Under the pieces are notes generated by a model, which saw only the letters and a list, made by a program, of their open reading frames with translations, made no database searches and was not told the DNA's origin. Of a stretch of 64,000 nt of DNA, positions 56,401-64,000 are shown piece after piece. The stretch lies in assembly GCF_009755275.1 (NCBI RefSeq), contig NZ_WQLA01000004.1, positions 419,533-483,532 of the forward strand, written 5' to 3'. Position 1 is the stretch's first letter, and the number at the start of each line of letters is the position of its first letter. The DNA comes from Mucilaginibacter aquatilis. GTDB lineage: Bacteria; Bacteroidota; Bacteroidia; Sphingobacteriales; Sphingobacteriaceae. The position numbers were made by a program, and so were the translations under genes.

Positions 56401-56695
56401 CCATCGTTATGGTTTTGTAGCCTATTAACGATATTGATATTTTGTTTTGACGGCTTTTAACCCGAAGTGCATAGTTACCATCAATATCGGTTGATACGCC
56501 GCCAACAATACGTTTCTCTTTATCAACTTCAACCACCGTTACGCCCACCAGAGGTGCCTTATCTTTTCTGTCGGTTACTTTACCGCGTACGGTGGCAACA
56601 GGTGCAACCGTGGTTTGGGCTTTTACCACATTTACAAACACTGCGGGCAACAGTATAAAGCAACAGATAAAAAGATGAGTAAATATTTTTTTCAT
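53441..56695 (-). CDS. SusC/RagA-family TonB-dependent transporter (pectin PUL, pair 1)
   Basis: 1084 residues. Signal peptide 1-26, carboxypeptidase-regulatory-like domain about 36-112 (RGKVTDRKDKAPLVGVTVVE), TonB box near 117 (LNDVTVTANKTSS), plug with VLKDAAATAVWGSRAANGV and a full barrel ending LVMGLVLGF. It starts 90 bp after the first FAS1 gene; this gap holds a 9-bp hairpin that may set expression. It is the first of two SusCD pairs in the operon, which suggests import of two different pectin fragments. Confidence 0.94.
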   Translation of the reverse strand: MKKIFTHLFICCFILLPAVFVNVVKAQTTVAPVATVRGKVTDRKDKAPLVGVTVVEVDKEKRIVGGVSTDIDGNYALRVKSRQNKISISLIGYKTITMDINDRSTLNISLEQSSNTLNDVTVTANKTSSNGLLQIDTRNSTTAVAKVSAKDIEELSASSIDQAIQGRLPGVDIAANSGDPGAGMQIRIRGTSTINGSTNPLIVLDGMPYDTSIPTDFNFGTADEQGYASLLNIAPADIQDISVLKDAAATAVWGSRAANGVLIINTKRGRVGSPQVTYTMRATASRQPNAIPMLTGDQYSQLIPEEVMNRTGTPLNTQTVKEFLYDPSDRYYYNNYSNNTDWIGAITRTGIMHDHNLSLSGGGEKARYFSSVSYLNQRGTTLGTALNRVTTRINLDYNVSDRIKFRTDVSYTHSNTDKVYNDDARSIAYQKMPNMSIYEINSLGNNTGNYLSPLQNIQGSYPGTFNPVALLSSGINNIVGERIVPHFTLQYDIVPNLFRATADVQFDINNTKNRSFLSQIATGLPVSDLNVNRAFDGDVDQFSIQTKTNFIYTPRLNEKHNFTGLVSFITNDSKATVLQSESSNSGSVFLQDPSVDTRVLNLRSSLGQTRSVAALINAQYGFLDRYIVNFALRTDGNSKFGPVHRWGLFPSISTRWRISGEPFMRKLTFFDDLSLRASYGKSGNEPKNNYTFFNTYGNYAYDYLGSSAVYSQNIELRNLRWETVTGQNVGLTFSMLKSRINVDIDLYRNRTTDLFFNDLQLPGISGFSKINMNVGTMDNQGWEVNLNTVAVRGKKLMVEMNFNIANNTNIIRSISPYYPSTKGDITTNGSYKTILQINNPFGSFYGFRYKGVYQDQAATVATNANGQPIVGLDGVPLQMRFNYPATDYVFKPGDAMYEDINHDGNIDYKDVVYLGNGNPKFTGGFGPTITINGNFKLNAFFAFRYGYQLVNGTRMQTSNMYGFNNQSTEVLKRWRNEGDDTDVPRALYNDGYNWLGSDRYVENGSFIRLRSVTARYNFTKRMLTKVGVRSASVYFTAENLLTFTKYTGQDPEVSVRGSDPFRVATDNSMTPPTRNLVMGLVLGF

Positions 56696-56721
56696 TAATT
56701 AAGGTTATTAATGGTTTGGTA

Positions 56722-56748
56722 GGTTGCCGGGAGGTTAAACCGGCAACC
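56722..56748 (-). promoter_or_regulatory. Hairpin in the SusC leader
   Basis: Perfect 9-bp stem GGTTGCCGG / CCGGCAACC (56722-56730, 56740-56748) with a 9-nt loop, in the 90-bp gap between the FAS1 and SusC genes. No T run follows on the minus strand, so it is more likely an mRNA-processing or stabilising element than a terminator. Confidence 0.5.
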
Positions 56749-56786
56749 ATCAATTGCAATTGGTTATAATTTGTTTATGGTGTAGT

Positions 56787-58979
56787 TTAATTTGCGTTAA
56801 ACTTCAAAAAAGTGTCGAGCAAATGAATCACCGTGCGGTTAGATAAGTTATTGCTGCTGGCTGCCACTACATTTGCGCTCCCACCCATCATATCTTTTAC
56901 CTGCATGTTGTTAACGCCAACATTAGTAACCGCTACCGTAGTGCTGGTACCGTTAGCTCGCTGCAGCAAGGTTAGAAAGCCTCCCTCCTTTTTACCATCA
57001 GGTACAACGGTTGCTTTTTGAATAATGTGGTACCTTATAAAGTTTGCCACCTTATCGCGTCCTATCTGGTCGGTTGGTAATGTTGTTGCCGGTAAGTATC
57101 CTTGAGCTATAGCAGCATCAATGGCAGTGTTTGTTGGCGCAAGTACTGTATAAAAAGAGCCTGCCGTAACACCTAAAATTTCACCGTTTGACGTATTGTA
57201 AATAGTTGATGCCTTAACATAATCAACAAACTTTTTATAAGGAGAATTTGCCTGGGCTGCTAATGCCTCAAGATGTTTGCCTACTGACAGACTTGGCTCA
57301 GAAAGCAGACCGTCAATGTAATAAACTGTACCGTTTTCAGTTTTACGAGAGCTGGTGGCATTTAACACAATACCTGCGTCCCGGTTTCCGGCAGAATAAA
57401 CTGTGTTATTACTATAACGGATATACTCACCATCATAAGTCTCCAAGATACCGTTACCTGCAATGCTTGTAACATCAGCCCGCACAACCTGGGTATTAAT
57501 GATACGGTTAAGCTTATCAAGTGCCGATGAACCTGACAATGCAGTTCCACCACCTGGTGGCGTATATCTCCAGGTATTAGCATCCAGGTCATAATTAAAA
57601 CCAAGGGCTCTCAGCTTTTCATCTGAGGTTAAAAACAGCGTATACTTTAAACTGGTGTTAATAATGTTTGCCTTTAATGCCAGTGTTAAAGCACGGGTCA
57701 TTAACGAGTAATTAGGATTTAAATAAGCACGACCGAATACCGTGCTAAACACGTTTGCATTTTGCACCTTACTGGTACCATAAAATACACCGTTACTTAA
57801 CAGCTTTTTATCAACAACATCAGCAGCCGGGTTAAACAAGGCACCTTGCCCCTGTCCGTTGGTTGTGCTTGCAAACTTGCTTGGCCACACAGTTGTTAAA
57901 AACATATGAGCATTTAAGAAATCATACATTATTTCTTTTGGCAATGCATCAAGCGATGGATAGTACTCGAGTAATACGTTATTTATATAATCGTTAAGTG
58001 CTGTGTTGGTTGGCGCAAACATCGAATAGCCTTCCATCTGCCCATCGTTATCATCCAGCTTCAGGTAGTTTTCGTTATTTGGAGAGTAGGCTAGTCCTGC
58101 ATCATATAGCTTAACGTAAATGTCTTTTTGTATACCTGTGTTTTCAAGGTTTTTGGCTGTAGCTTCAGGGCTTACAATGTAAGATACCATATACTTGTCA
58201 AACAATGATTTGAACAAGCTATACTGAGTGTTGCCATTCAGGTATTGATCAATACTTGGTAGCGGCATTAGCACGCGGTTAATCTCATGTATTACCCCAT
58301 TTTCGGCAATTATATTGCTGCTTACCACTTGGGCATCGCCCACGCTAAAGCCATTGTAAGGATTTTGTGTATTGAAGTAATTATAGTCGGCCGGTGTAAG
58401 ATTTTTAGGCGTTAAAAATCTGTCGAGTATGTATGGAACATACTTATTATTGTTATCGCTTACGGTAAAATAAGTGAGTCCGCCTCTGTTATTACGGTTA
58501 GAATTAATGAAGGTAATATCCTTGCCGTTATAATTAGTTGTTTGCGGCGCATCGTAATAAGCGGTACGACGTTTGAAAGCCATGTTAGGCACCCAGCCAG
58601 TTAGCGCCTGATAGTCAGGAAGCCTATCAGTTTTAAAGGCGTTGAATACCAACGCATATCGTACGATCTTTTCGGCTGTAGAAGCGTCAATATCGGCGGC
58701 ACTGTTCAGGTTCTTTTCTTTTAAAAACTGGCTGAAAGCTGCATCATTAGCAGCAAACATTGTCCAGAAACCCGCTTTGCTTAATATATCTTTATAACCT
58801 GCCTTATCAATACAAACAAGCAGGCTTTTAAAATTCCCGCGCTTTTCCAATTGCTGATATATTGGATCGGCCAGGTTTGCCGGGCGTTCGTAACGCTCAT
58901 TAAACTCCTTCTTTGTACATGAGTTGAGTAAAAACAGCGCCAATAAAATCAATAATACACTAGGTAAAATTCTCCTCAT
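56787..58979 (-). CDS. FAS1 domain lipoprotein, first gene of the pectin operon, 730 aa
   Basis: Lipidation cysteine C21 (LLNSCTKKEF). About four FAS1-type units can be seen: near 45-215 (FKSLLVCIDKAGYKDIL, FWTMFAANDAAFSQFL), 245-400 (YSLFKSLFDKYMVSYI, YSMFAPTNTALNDYI), 420-560 (YSLMTRALTLALKANI, YTLFLTSDEKLRALG) and 580-728 (FYTVLAPTNTAIDAAI, NRTVIHLLDTFLKF). No enzymatic motif is present. It is the first gene after the putative HTCS-controlled promoter, a position that implies strong expression, and would be a large surface adhesin or glycan-binding lipoprotein. Other ATGs upstream lead to a stop within four codons, so 58979 is the start. Confidence 0.88.
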   Translation of the reverse strand: MRRILPSVLLILLALFLLNSCTKKEFNERYERPANLADPIYQQLEKRGNFKSLLVCIDKAGYKDILSKAGFWTMFAANDAAFSQFLKEKNLNSAADIDASTAEKIVRYALVFNAFKTDRLPDYQALTGWVPNMAFKRRTAYYDAPQTTNYNGKDITFINSNRNNRGGLTYFTVSDNNNKYVPYILDRFLTPKNLTPADYNYFNTQNPYNGFSVGDAQVVSSNIIAENGVIHEINRVLMPLPSIDQYLNGNTQYSLFKSLFDKYMVSYIVSPEATAKNLENTGIQKDIYVKLYDAGLAYSPNNENYLKLDDNDGQMEGYSMFAPTNTALNDYINNVLLEYYPSLDALPKEIMYDFLNAHMFLTTVWPSKFASTTNGQGQGALFNPAADVVDKKLLSNGVFYGTSKVQNANVFSTVFGRAYLNPNYSLMTRALTLALKANIINTSLKYTLFLTSDEKLRALGFNYDLDANTWRYTPPGGGTALSGSSALDKLNRIINTQVVRADVTSIAGNGILETYDGEYIRYSNNTVYSAGNRDAGIVLNATSSRKTENGTVYYIDGLLSEPSLSVGKHLEALAAQANSPYKKFVDYVKASTIYNTSNGEILGVTAGSFYTVLAPTNTAIDAAIAQGYLPATTLPTDQIGRDKVANFIRYHIIQKATVVPDGKKEGGFLTLLQRANGTSTTVAVTNVGVNNMQVKDMMGGSANVVAASSNNLSNRTVIHLLDTFLKFNAN

Positions 58980-59167
58980 ATAAAATGCATAGTATTACAC
59001 CTCCACCTTTTGGGCAGCTGGTCTTATGTGAATTATTACTTAAAAATTGGTTCGATGCTGATGCCGGTAATACTAAATTTTAAAAACAGAGGGCTTTAAG
59101 TTTATCAAAAAAGTTAAAACGTTGTTCTTTAATGTTTGCCGGGCATCGGCGGTTTATAATTGTACAG

Positions 59168-59175
59168 CAAACCTA
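59168..59175 (-). promoter_or_regulatory. -7 box of the pectin operon promoter
   Basis: TAGGTTTG on the minus strand is an exact TAnnTTTG match. No TTTG is at the -33 position; instead the tandem repeats end 18 nt upstream, as expected for an activator-dependent promoter. Initiation near 59161 is predicted. Confidence 0.55.
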
Positions 59176-59193
59176 ATATGAAAGCACAAATGG

Positions 59194-59235
59194 AGTTTTT
59201 AAAATTTGACAAATAGTTTTTAAAATTTGTCAAAT
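59194..59235 (-). repeat. Two tandem 21-bp repeats, probable HTCS operator
   Basis: Two adjacent 21-bp units (59235-59215 and 59214-59194 on the minus strand) differ at one position. Each has the core ATTTGACAAAT or ATTTGTCAAAT, which are reverse complements of each other, followed by TTTAAAAACT. A partial third core, ATTTGTG, follows. The 21-bp period is two helical turns, fitting tandem AraC-type binding. Confidence 0.7.
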
Positions 59236-59281
59236 CGCATTTTTTTATGTTGTTTGAAGGGTTTTTAAAAAACTAATTAAC

Positions 59282-62200
59282 TTAAGAATGTGCTTCTTTA
59301 AGCGATTTTAAATATTGAGAAGGGGTTTGTCCGTACTTCTCTTTGAAACATGTACTAAAGTAACCTGAGCTGTTAAATCCAATTTGATAGGAGATTTCGG
59401 ACATATTAAATTCGCCCGAATCAATTAATTGCTTAGCACGTTTAAGTCGCATCTCCTTAACAAATTCAACCGGGGCTAATCCCGTTAAACTCTTAAGCTT
59501 TTTATAAAAAGTTGTACGACCTAAGCCCACAGCGCCGGCTACGTCGTCGATGTTAAAATCGCAATCACTCATCCCCTGCTCAACGGTTTCTACCACCAGT
59601 TTTAATAGTTCCTCATCCTTTGAGGTAATTAAAATTTCGCCGGGAGACAGTTGTACAAGTTTTTTACTGTTTAAAAGATTAGCGAACATTTGCTTCCGTT
59701 GCCTGATCAGGCTTTCAACCAAAACAACTACGTACTCCGTATTAAACGGTTTGGTAACGTAAAAATCAGCTCCATACCGCATTCCCTCAATCTGATGCTC
59801 AACTGACGACCGGGCAGTTAACAATACAACTGGTATATGGCTGGTTGACAATTCATTTTTAAGTGCATCAAGCATTGCAATTCCGTCCATCTTGGGCATC
59901 ATTACATCGCTTATAATTAAATCGGGGTTTAAGATTCTTGCTCTTTCCAGTCCTTCAACGCCATCTGCAGCTGTTTCAACACGATAGTATTCGCTAAGCT
60001 GATCGGATAAGAATTTTCTTAGCTCTGTATTGTCTTCCACAATCAAGACTAGCCACTTATTCAAATCTCCGGCATTTTTATAAACCGCCGGCGGCAAATT
60101 CTGTGCGGGTTCAACATTTGTTGGTTGATTGGTATCGTAAGATTTATACTCCCCAATGCTTACATTTTGCAAGTTCGTTTTCAACTTAATGGTAAAAGTC
60201 ATTCCACCATTAGGGTTGTTCTCTGCCGTTATTTGTCCCTGATGAGCATTGATTAACTCTCTTGAGAATGCAAGGCCAATACCTGTCCCTTTTACGTCAG
60301 CACCACTGTTAGAGCCTTCATAATATAATTCAAAAATTTCGTTCAGTTTATCGTCAGGCACACCTATCCCTTCATCAATAACTTTGATTGATGTAAAACC
60401 ATCATTAGCCTGGGTATTAATTGCAACTGAAATGCTTCGTCCCGAAGGCGTATATTTAAAAGCGTTGGCTAATACGTTGTATATAACAATATCCACCTTC
60501 TCCTCGTCAACGGGCAGCAAATAAAAAGGCGTATCAATATGAATATTAAAATCAATATCCTTTTCAACTGCAACTTCACTAAAATATGAGGTGGTATTTT
60601 TTACTAACTGAACAATGTCTGTTTGTGATAATTTCAAGGCAGCCTTACCCTCTTGCAATTTTCTGAAATCAAGTAACTGATTAATAAAACGCACCATTCT
60701 ATCGGCGTTTTTATTTACCAGGTTAATGTGCTCACGTCCCTTGGCAGATAGAGTTTCATCTTTCGCAATTTGCTTTAGCGGATTGATTATCAATGTTAAG
60801 GGCGTACGTAATTCGTGCGAAATATTGGTAAAGAATCCCACCTTCATAGCCGAAATCTTTTTCTCAACTGCAATACGATGGCGTAACCTGATCATCGTAA
60901 ATATTACCCGCCTTGCAACCTCAAGCGCTATGCACAGTAAAAGCAGATAAATCAAATAGGCCCACCATGTTTGCCACCAAGGCGGAAGTATGGTGATCAC
61001 TATACTTTTGTAGGGCTTATTTTTAAACAGATAATTGCTTACCGTACGCACAACAAACCTATACTTTCCAGGAGGAACGTTGGTATAGGTTGCCTGCCTG
61101 GCATCTTTAACATAATTCCATTGTTTGTCAAAGCCCTCCAGCTTATAAGCGTACCAAACTTTATTAGCAATTTTATAATTAAGAGCAACGTAATCGATTG
61201 AAAACAAGTTCTGATTATGCTTTAACACAATCTTTTGAGATTGATCAATAGCATTTGTTAAAATTGAATCAGCGCTTCCCGGTACTATGCTCTTGTTAGC
61301 CACCTTAAAGCCAGTAAATGCGATAGTAGCATTTTGCCGGTTATTTCCTATTTGTTGAGGATTGAAATCAACAAATCCGTTTAGGCAACCTAAGTACAAC
61401 TGCCCACCCTTTCCTTTTATAAATGCCGATTCCGAAAATTGTGTTTGCGGAAGACCGTCATCATTATTATAGTTTTTAAATGTTTGATTTAGCGGATTGA
61501 ATTCCGACAAGCCATTTTCCGTAGCAATCCACAAATGTTGTCTGTTATCGGCCGCTATACTTAAAACAATATCATTAGGCAAACCATTAGCAGTTGTGTA
61601 TACCTGAAATTTAATTTTTTTATTTAAATCAAAGTCAGTTAATGCCTTTTGCAATCCACCACCGAAAGTACCAAGCCACATGGTTCCGCTTGCATCGCGT
61701 AAAATGTATTGTACATCGTTAGCTCCTAAAGAGGTTTCGTCTCCGCGCACTTTGGTGTATCTATGAAACTTAAATGTTTCAATACCTTGCGAAGGATTAA
61801 AAATTACCAAACCGTTAGTACTGGCAACCCAAATATTCCCTCTTGAATCTTCCTGAAGATGCCTTACGCCGTTAGCACGGGCTTGTGCGTAGTTTTTAAA
61901 CGAATTATTTTGATTTTTAAATACAGTGTTGTTTCCGTTACGCACTAATAAATTTAGGCCCCCTGCAAATGTGCCAATCCATATTCTGCCTCGCTTGTCT
62001 TCCAAAACCGTATACACCAAATTGCTGCTAATGCTATTCTTGTTCAGCGGATCATTAACATGCCTGATTACTTTATACTTTGATGAATCGCTTGCGAGTG
62101 GAACCGCCTCTATAAGGCCACTTCCTTTTGTACCTATCCATATGGTACGATTCCTCCCTTCAACTATGCAGTATACTCTATTTAAATCACGTGGATTAAG

Positions 62201-63673
62201 GTTGATAAACGGATTGGTCTGCTTAACTCCGTTTTTATAAGTGAGTATCTCCCCGGCTTTTGTGCCCACCCATAAAACACCGTTATGATCTTCGCAAAGC
62301 GAACGTACTTCGTTGACCGTTTTTGCATCCGCATTTTTATCAACTAATTGGTGATTAAATATTGCCGGATGGAGAATGATTTTGTTAATGCCTCTATCGT
62401 AACCACTAAACCAAACAATACCGGTAGGGTCAGTATATAAAGCAGTTACCACATTTGAAAATTGCTGCTCGGCAGTACCTGGCTTATCATGAAAATATTT
62501 AAACTCATCAGCAGAACGGTCATAATAACCAAACCCTCCACCTGCCATGCACGACCACAATATGCCGTACGCATCTTCAAACACCTGATAAGTTGTATGT
62601 ATAACCTGCGTTTCCGCATCTTTCTTTTGAATAAAATGCTTGTACGTTTTATTTGTGGGATTAAATTTTATGATACCTCCACTTGGCTCGAGCCATAGTA
62701 AACCATACTTGTCAAGATAAATTTTACGCAGTGTAGCATACCTGGTTACAAATGCTTGTTTTTTACCAGACGTAAGATCATATTGAATTAGTCCTTTACC
62801 TGTTGTAGTAAGATAAAGCTTATTACCCTCAAGCTCCAAAGCATTAATACATGCACCATCAGCGGCATTAATTTGATGGAGATTTTTACTAGATAAGTCA
62901 TAACAAAATACTACACCTTGACGCGTACCAAAGTAAATCTTACTAGCTTGTTGCTTAAAGCAGGTAAAATCAAAACCACTTCCCAATACTTTACAATTTT
63001 GGTCGAATGTTAGATTAACCAACTTTTTTCCGTCCTTACATAATGCAGTAATGCCTTTCGATGTGCCAAACCAAAGGTTGAGATTAGAATCTTGGTATAA
63101 GAAGTTAATTTCGTTGCCGGCAAGTTGGGCAGAGCCTTTAGCAAATTGGTTGAAAGCCTTAATTGTTACGCGTTCACCAGATTGACCTGAAACGCATAGT
63201 GCACCTTGCTTTTGACTAAGCAGCCAGACGTCGCCATCATTTGTAGGAATGATGCGGTCAACAAGAACATCTTTAACATTGGGTAAGGCATTTTTACCTT
63301 GTATAGCTAAAAAACCCTCCTTTTTTTTATCGAACCGATAAATTTTGTTATCAAAGGTTTTTACCCACAGGTAGTGAGCTTTATCTTCAACAATTATCCT
63401 GATTTTGTTATTCTCAAGGTTTGAACTGTCTCCCGCCCTGCCTTTATAAGTGATAAAGTTATACCCATCGAAACGGTTGATACCATCCCATGTACCAAAC
63501 CACATAAAGCCTTCAGTGTCTTTTAAAATACAAGTAACCCTATCATGTGATAAGCCGTCTGTAGTGGTGTAATGTTTTAAGTTGTATTTAGGTTGAGCGC
63601 ATAAACTGAATACCGCTAAACATAAGGTGAACAGCAGCATACTTACAGCGTAAGATTTAAATCTTTGGCTCAT
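59282..63673 (-). CDS. Hybrid two-component system sensor/regulator (HTCS)
   Basis: 1463 residues. A signal peptide (1-26) leads into a periplasmic region of propeller repeats (DTEGFMWFGTWDGINRFDG, GNIWVASTNGLVIF) and a Y_Y_Y domain near 800-885. One membrane helix lies near 900-925. The cytoplasmic part has HisKA with phospho-acceptor H953 (FTNISHELRTPL), HATPase about 1050-1160 (GTGIGLAFSRELI), a receiver domain with phospho-acceptor D1256 (LIISDVMMPKMDG) and an AraC-type DNA-binding domain about 1355-1463. These sensors detect oligosaccharides in the periplasm and activate adjacent PUL operons. The likely target is the operon beginning at 58979, with tandem repeats at 59194-59235 as its site. 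Confidence 0.95.
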   Translation of the reverse strand: MSQRFKSYAVSMLLFTLCLAVFSLCAQPKYNLKHYTTTDGLSHDRVTCILKDTEGFMWFGTWDGINRFDGYNFITYKGRAGDSSNLENNKIRIIVEDKAHYLWVKTFDNKIYRFDKKKEGFLAIQGKNALPNVKDVLVDRIIPTNDGDVWLLSQKQGALCVSGQSGERVTIKAFNQFAKGSAQLAGNEINFLYQDSNLNLWFGTSKGITALCKDGKKLVNLTFDQNCKVLGSGFDFTCFKQQASKIYFGTRQGVVFCYDLSSKNLHQINAADGACINALELEGNKLYLTTTGKGLIQYDLTSGKKQAFVTRYATLRKIYLDKYGLLWLEPSGGIIKFNPTNKTYKHFIQKKDAETQVIHTTYQVFEDAYGILWSCMAGGGFGYYDRSADEFKYFHDKPGTAEQQFSNVVTALYTDPTGIVWFSGYDRGINKIILHPAIFNHQLVDKNADAKTVNEVRSLCEDHNGVLWVGTKAGEILTYKNGVKQTNPFINLNPRDLNRVYCIVEGRNRTIWIGTKGSGLIEAVPLASDSSKYKVIRHVNDPLNKNSISSNLVYTVLEDKRGRIWIGTFAGGLNLLVRNGNNTVFKNQNNSFKNYAQARANGVRHLQEDSRGNIWVASTNGLVIFNPSQGIETFKFHRYTKVRGDETSLGANDVQYILRDASGTMWLGTFGGGLQKALTDFDLNKKIKFQVYTTANGLPNDIVLSIAADNRQHLWIATENGLSEFNPLNQTFKNYNNDDGLPQTQFSESAFIKGKGGQLYLGCLNGFVDFNPQQIGNNRQNATIAFTGFKVANKSIVPGSADSILTNAIDQSQKIVLKHNQNLFSIDYVALNYKIANKVWYAYKLEGFDKQWNYVKDARQATYTNVPPGKYRFVVRTVSNYLFKNKPYKSIVITILPPWWQTWWAYLIYLLLLCIALEVARRVIFTMIRLRHRIAVEKKISAMKVGFFTNISHELRTPLTLIINPLKQIAKDETLSAKGREHINLVNKNADRMVRFINQLLDFRKLQEGKAALKLSQTDIVQLVKNTTSYFSEVAVEKDIDFNIHIDTPFYLLPVDEEKVDIVIYNVLANAFKYTPSGRSISVAINTQANDGFTSIKVIDEGIGVPDDKLNEIFELYYEGSNSGADVKGTGIGLAFSRELINAHQGQITAENNPNGGMTFTIKLKTNLQNVSIGEYKSYDTNQPTNVEPAQNLPPAVYKNAGDLNKWLVLIVEDNTELRKFLSDQLSEYYRVETAADGVEGLERARILNPDLIISDVMMPKMDGIAMLDALKNELSTSHIPVVLLTARSSVEHQIEGMRYGADFYVTKPFNTEYVVVLVESLIRQRKQMFANLLNSKKLVQLSPGEILITSKDEELLKLVVETVEQGMSDCDFNIDDVAGAVGLGRTTFYKKLKSLTGLAPVEFVKEMRLKRAKQLIDSGEFNMSEISYQIGFNSSGYFSTCFKEKYGQTPSQYLKSLKEAHS

Positions 63674-64000
63674 AAATCAGGAAGAGTATACAGTTTAAAG
63701 TAATTGGTTTGCAGGTAAATATCGTAATAAATATTGGGGTGTAGAATTATATTATTGCGAGAGCTTCACCTTGGAAAAAAATGAAGAGTAGGAGTAGATG
63801 AAAGTTTATAAACAGAATTTACATCACCTCATTAATTATAATAATATGAATGAGTAGCTAAGTATGCTACTAGCAATAAGAAAGTATGAAAGGTAAAAGT
63901 AAACAATAAAATTTGCTGTTAACAGAAGGAATAAAAGTACGTTTACAGCTGTTATAATAGGCACAAAGCCAAGTCTTGATGGCAATAAACACACTTATCA
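63674..64000. other. AT-rich region upstream of HTCS, no gene seen
   Basis: I see no open frame, RNA or repeat that I can support in these 327 bases. It should include the HTCS promoter, reading to the left, but no clear TAnnTTTG element was found on that strand. Confidence 0.5.

Larger units (their letters stand above)
58980..59281 (-). promoter_or_regulatory. 302-bp control region between HTCS and the pectin operon
   Basis: No gene is visible. It holds tandem 21-bp repeats, a -7 box, a predicted leader of about 180 nt, and a purine-rich GGTGGAGG stretch about 30 nt before the first start codon. The HTCS stop is at 59282 with no strong terminator hairpin after it. Confidence 0.6.

Noticed and set aside
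1..64000. CRISPR array, insertion sequence or prophage
   Set aside because: No regularly spaced repeats beyond the 21-bp pair, no transposase or phage protein, and no terminal repeats were seen.

Overview
The window comes from a Bacteroidota chromosome, most likely Sphingobacteriaceae (Mucilaginibacter or Pedobacter type). The evidence is four SusC/SusD pairs, a hybrid two-component sensor, an ECF sigma/FecR unit, Bacteroidota-style -7 boxes (TAnnTTTG) and few Shine-Dalgarno sequences. Most of it is polysaccharide utilisation loci (PULs). No phage, insertion sequence, CRISPR array or replication origin was seen.

Layout: (1) 1-1941, minus strand: the 5' part of a transglutaminase-like protein and queE. 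(2) 2112-18150, plus strand: a LacI-type repressor, an exported glycerophosphodiesterase, a membrane-bound kinase-less propeller sensor, SusC/SusD, a GH144-type glycoamylase-like enzyme, a GH43-like/discoidin enzyme, an SGNH hydrolase and a GH3 glucosidase. GH144 plus GH3 suggests a beta-1,2-glucan PUL. The phosphodiesterase and SGNH esterase could strip substituents from such glucans. A LacI/PurR-like operator overlaps the -33 element of a good promoter at 3166-3204. (3) 18328-21240: a GH115 alpha-glucuronidase. (4) 21428-26653: an extracytoplasmic flavin redox module made of an ankyrin protein, a DUF2271 protein with an ApbE-type flavinylation motif, a PepSY/flavodoxin/FNR transmembrane reductase and convergent ApbE. 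(5) 26732-31485: a UxaE-like tagaturonate epimerase, a GH130 protein, a CrtI-like flavoprotein, tRNA-Cys and a cysteine-free peroxiredoxin-fold protein. (6) 31772-34525: a GH43 xylosidase/arabinosidase and a Tat-type metallophosphatase.

(7) 34612-40937, minus strand: ECF sigma, FecR, SusC, SusD. (8) 41087-63673, minus strand: a pectin PUL with the hybrid sensor HTCS, then FAS1 lipoprotein, SusC, SusD, FAS1, FAS1, SusC, SusD, PL1 pectate lyase and GH28. Its promoter region carries two tandem 21-bp repeats placed just upstream of a canonical -7 box, a likely HTCS binding site.

The genes fit a plant- or soil-associated glycan degrader. Outer-membrane SusCD pairs import oligosaccharides, exported enzymes trim them, and the GH115 and UxaE functions feed uronic acids into metabolism. 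Several intrinsic terminators lie inside apparent operons (after the first SusD, before GH28, before the GH43 start), which suggests graded expression. All functions are inferred from reading the protein sequences; no database search was run.
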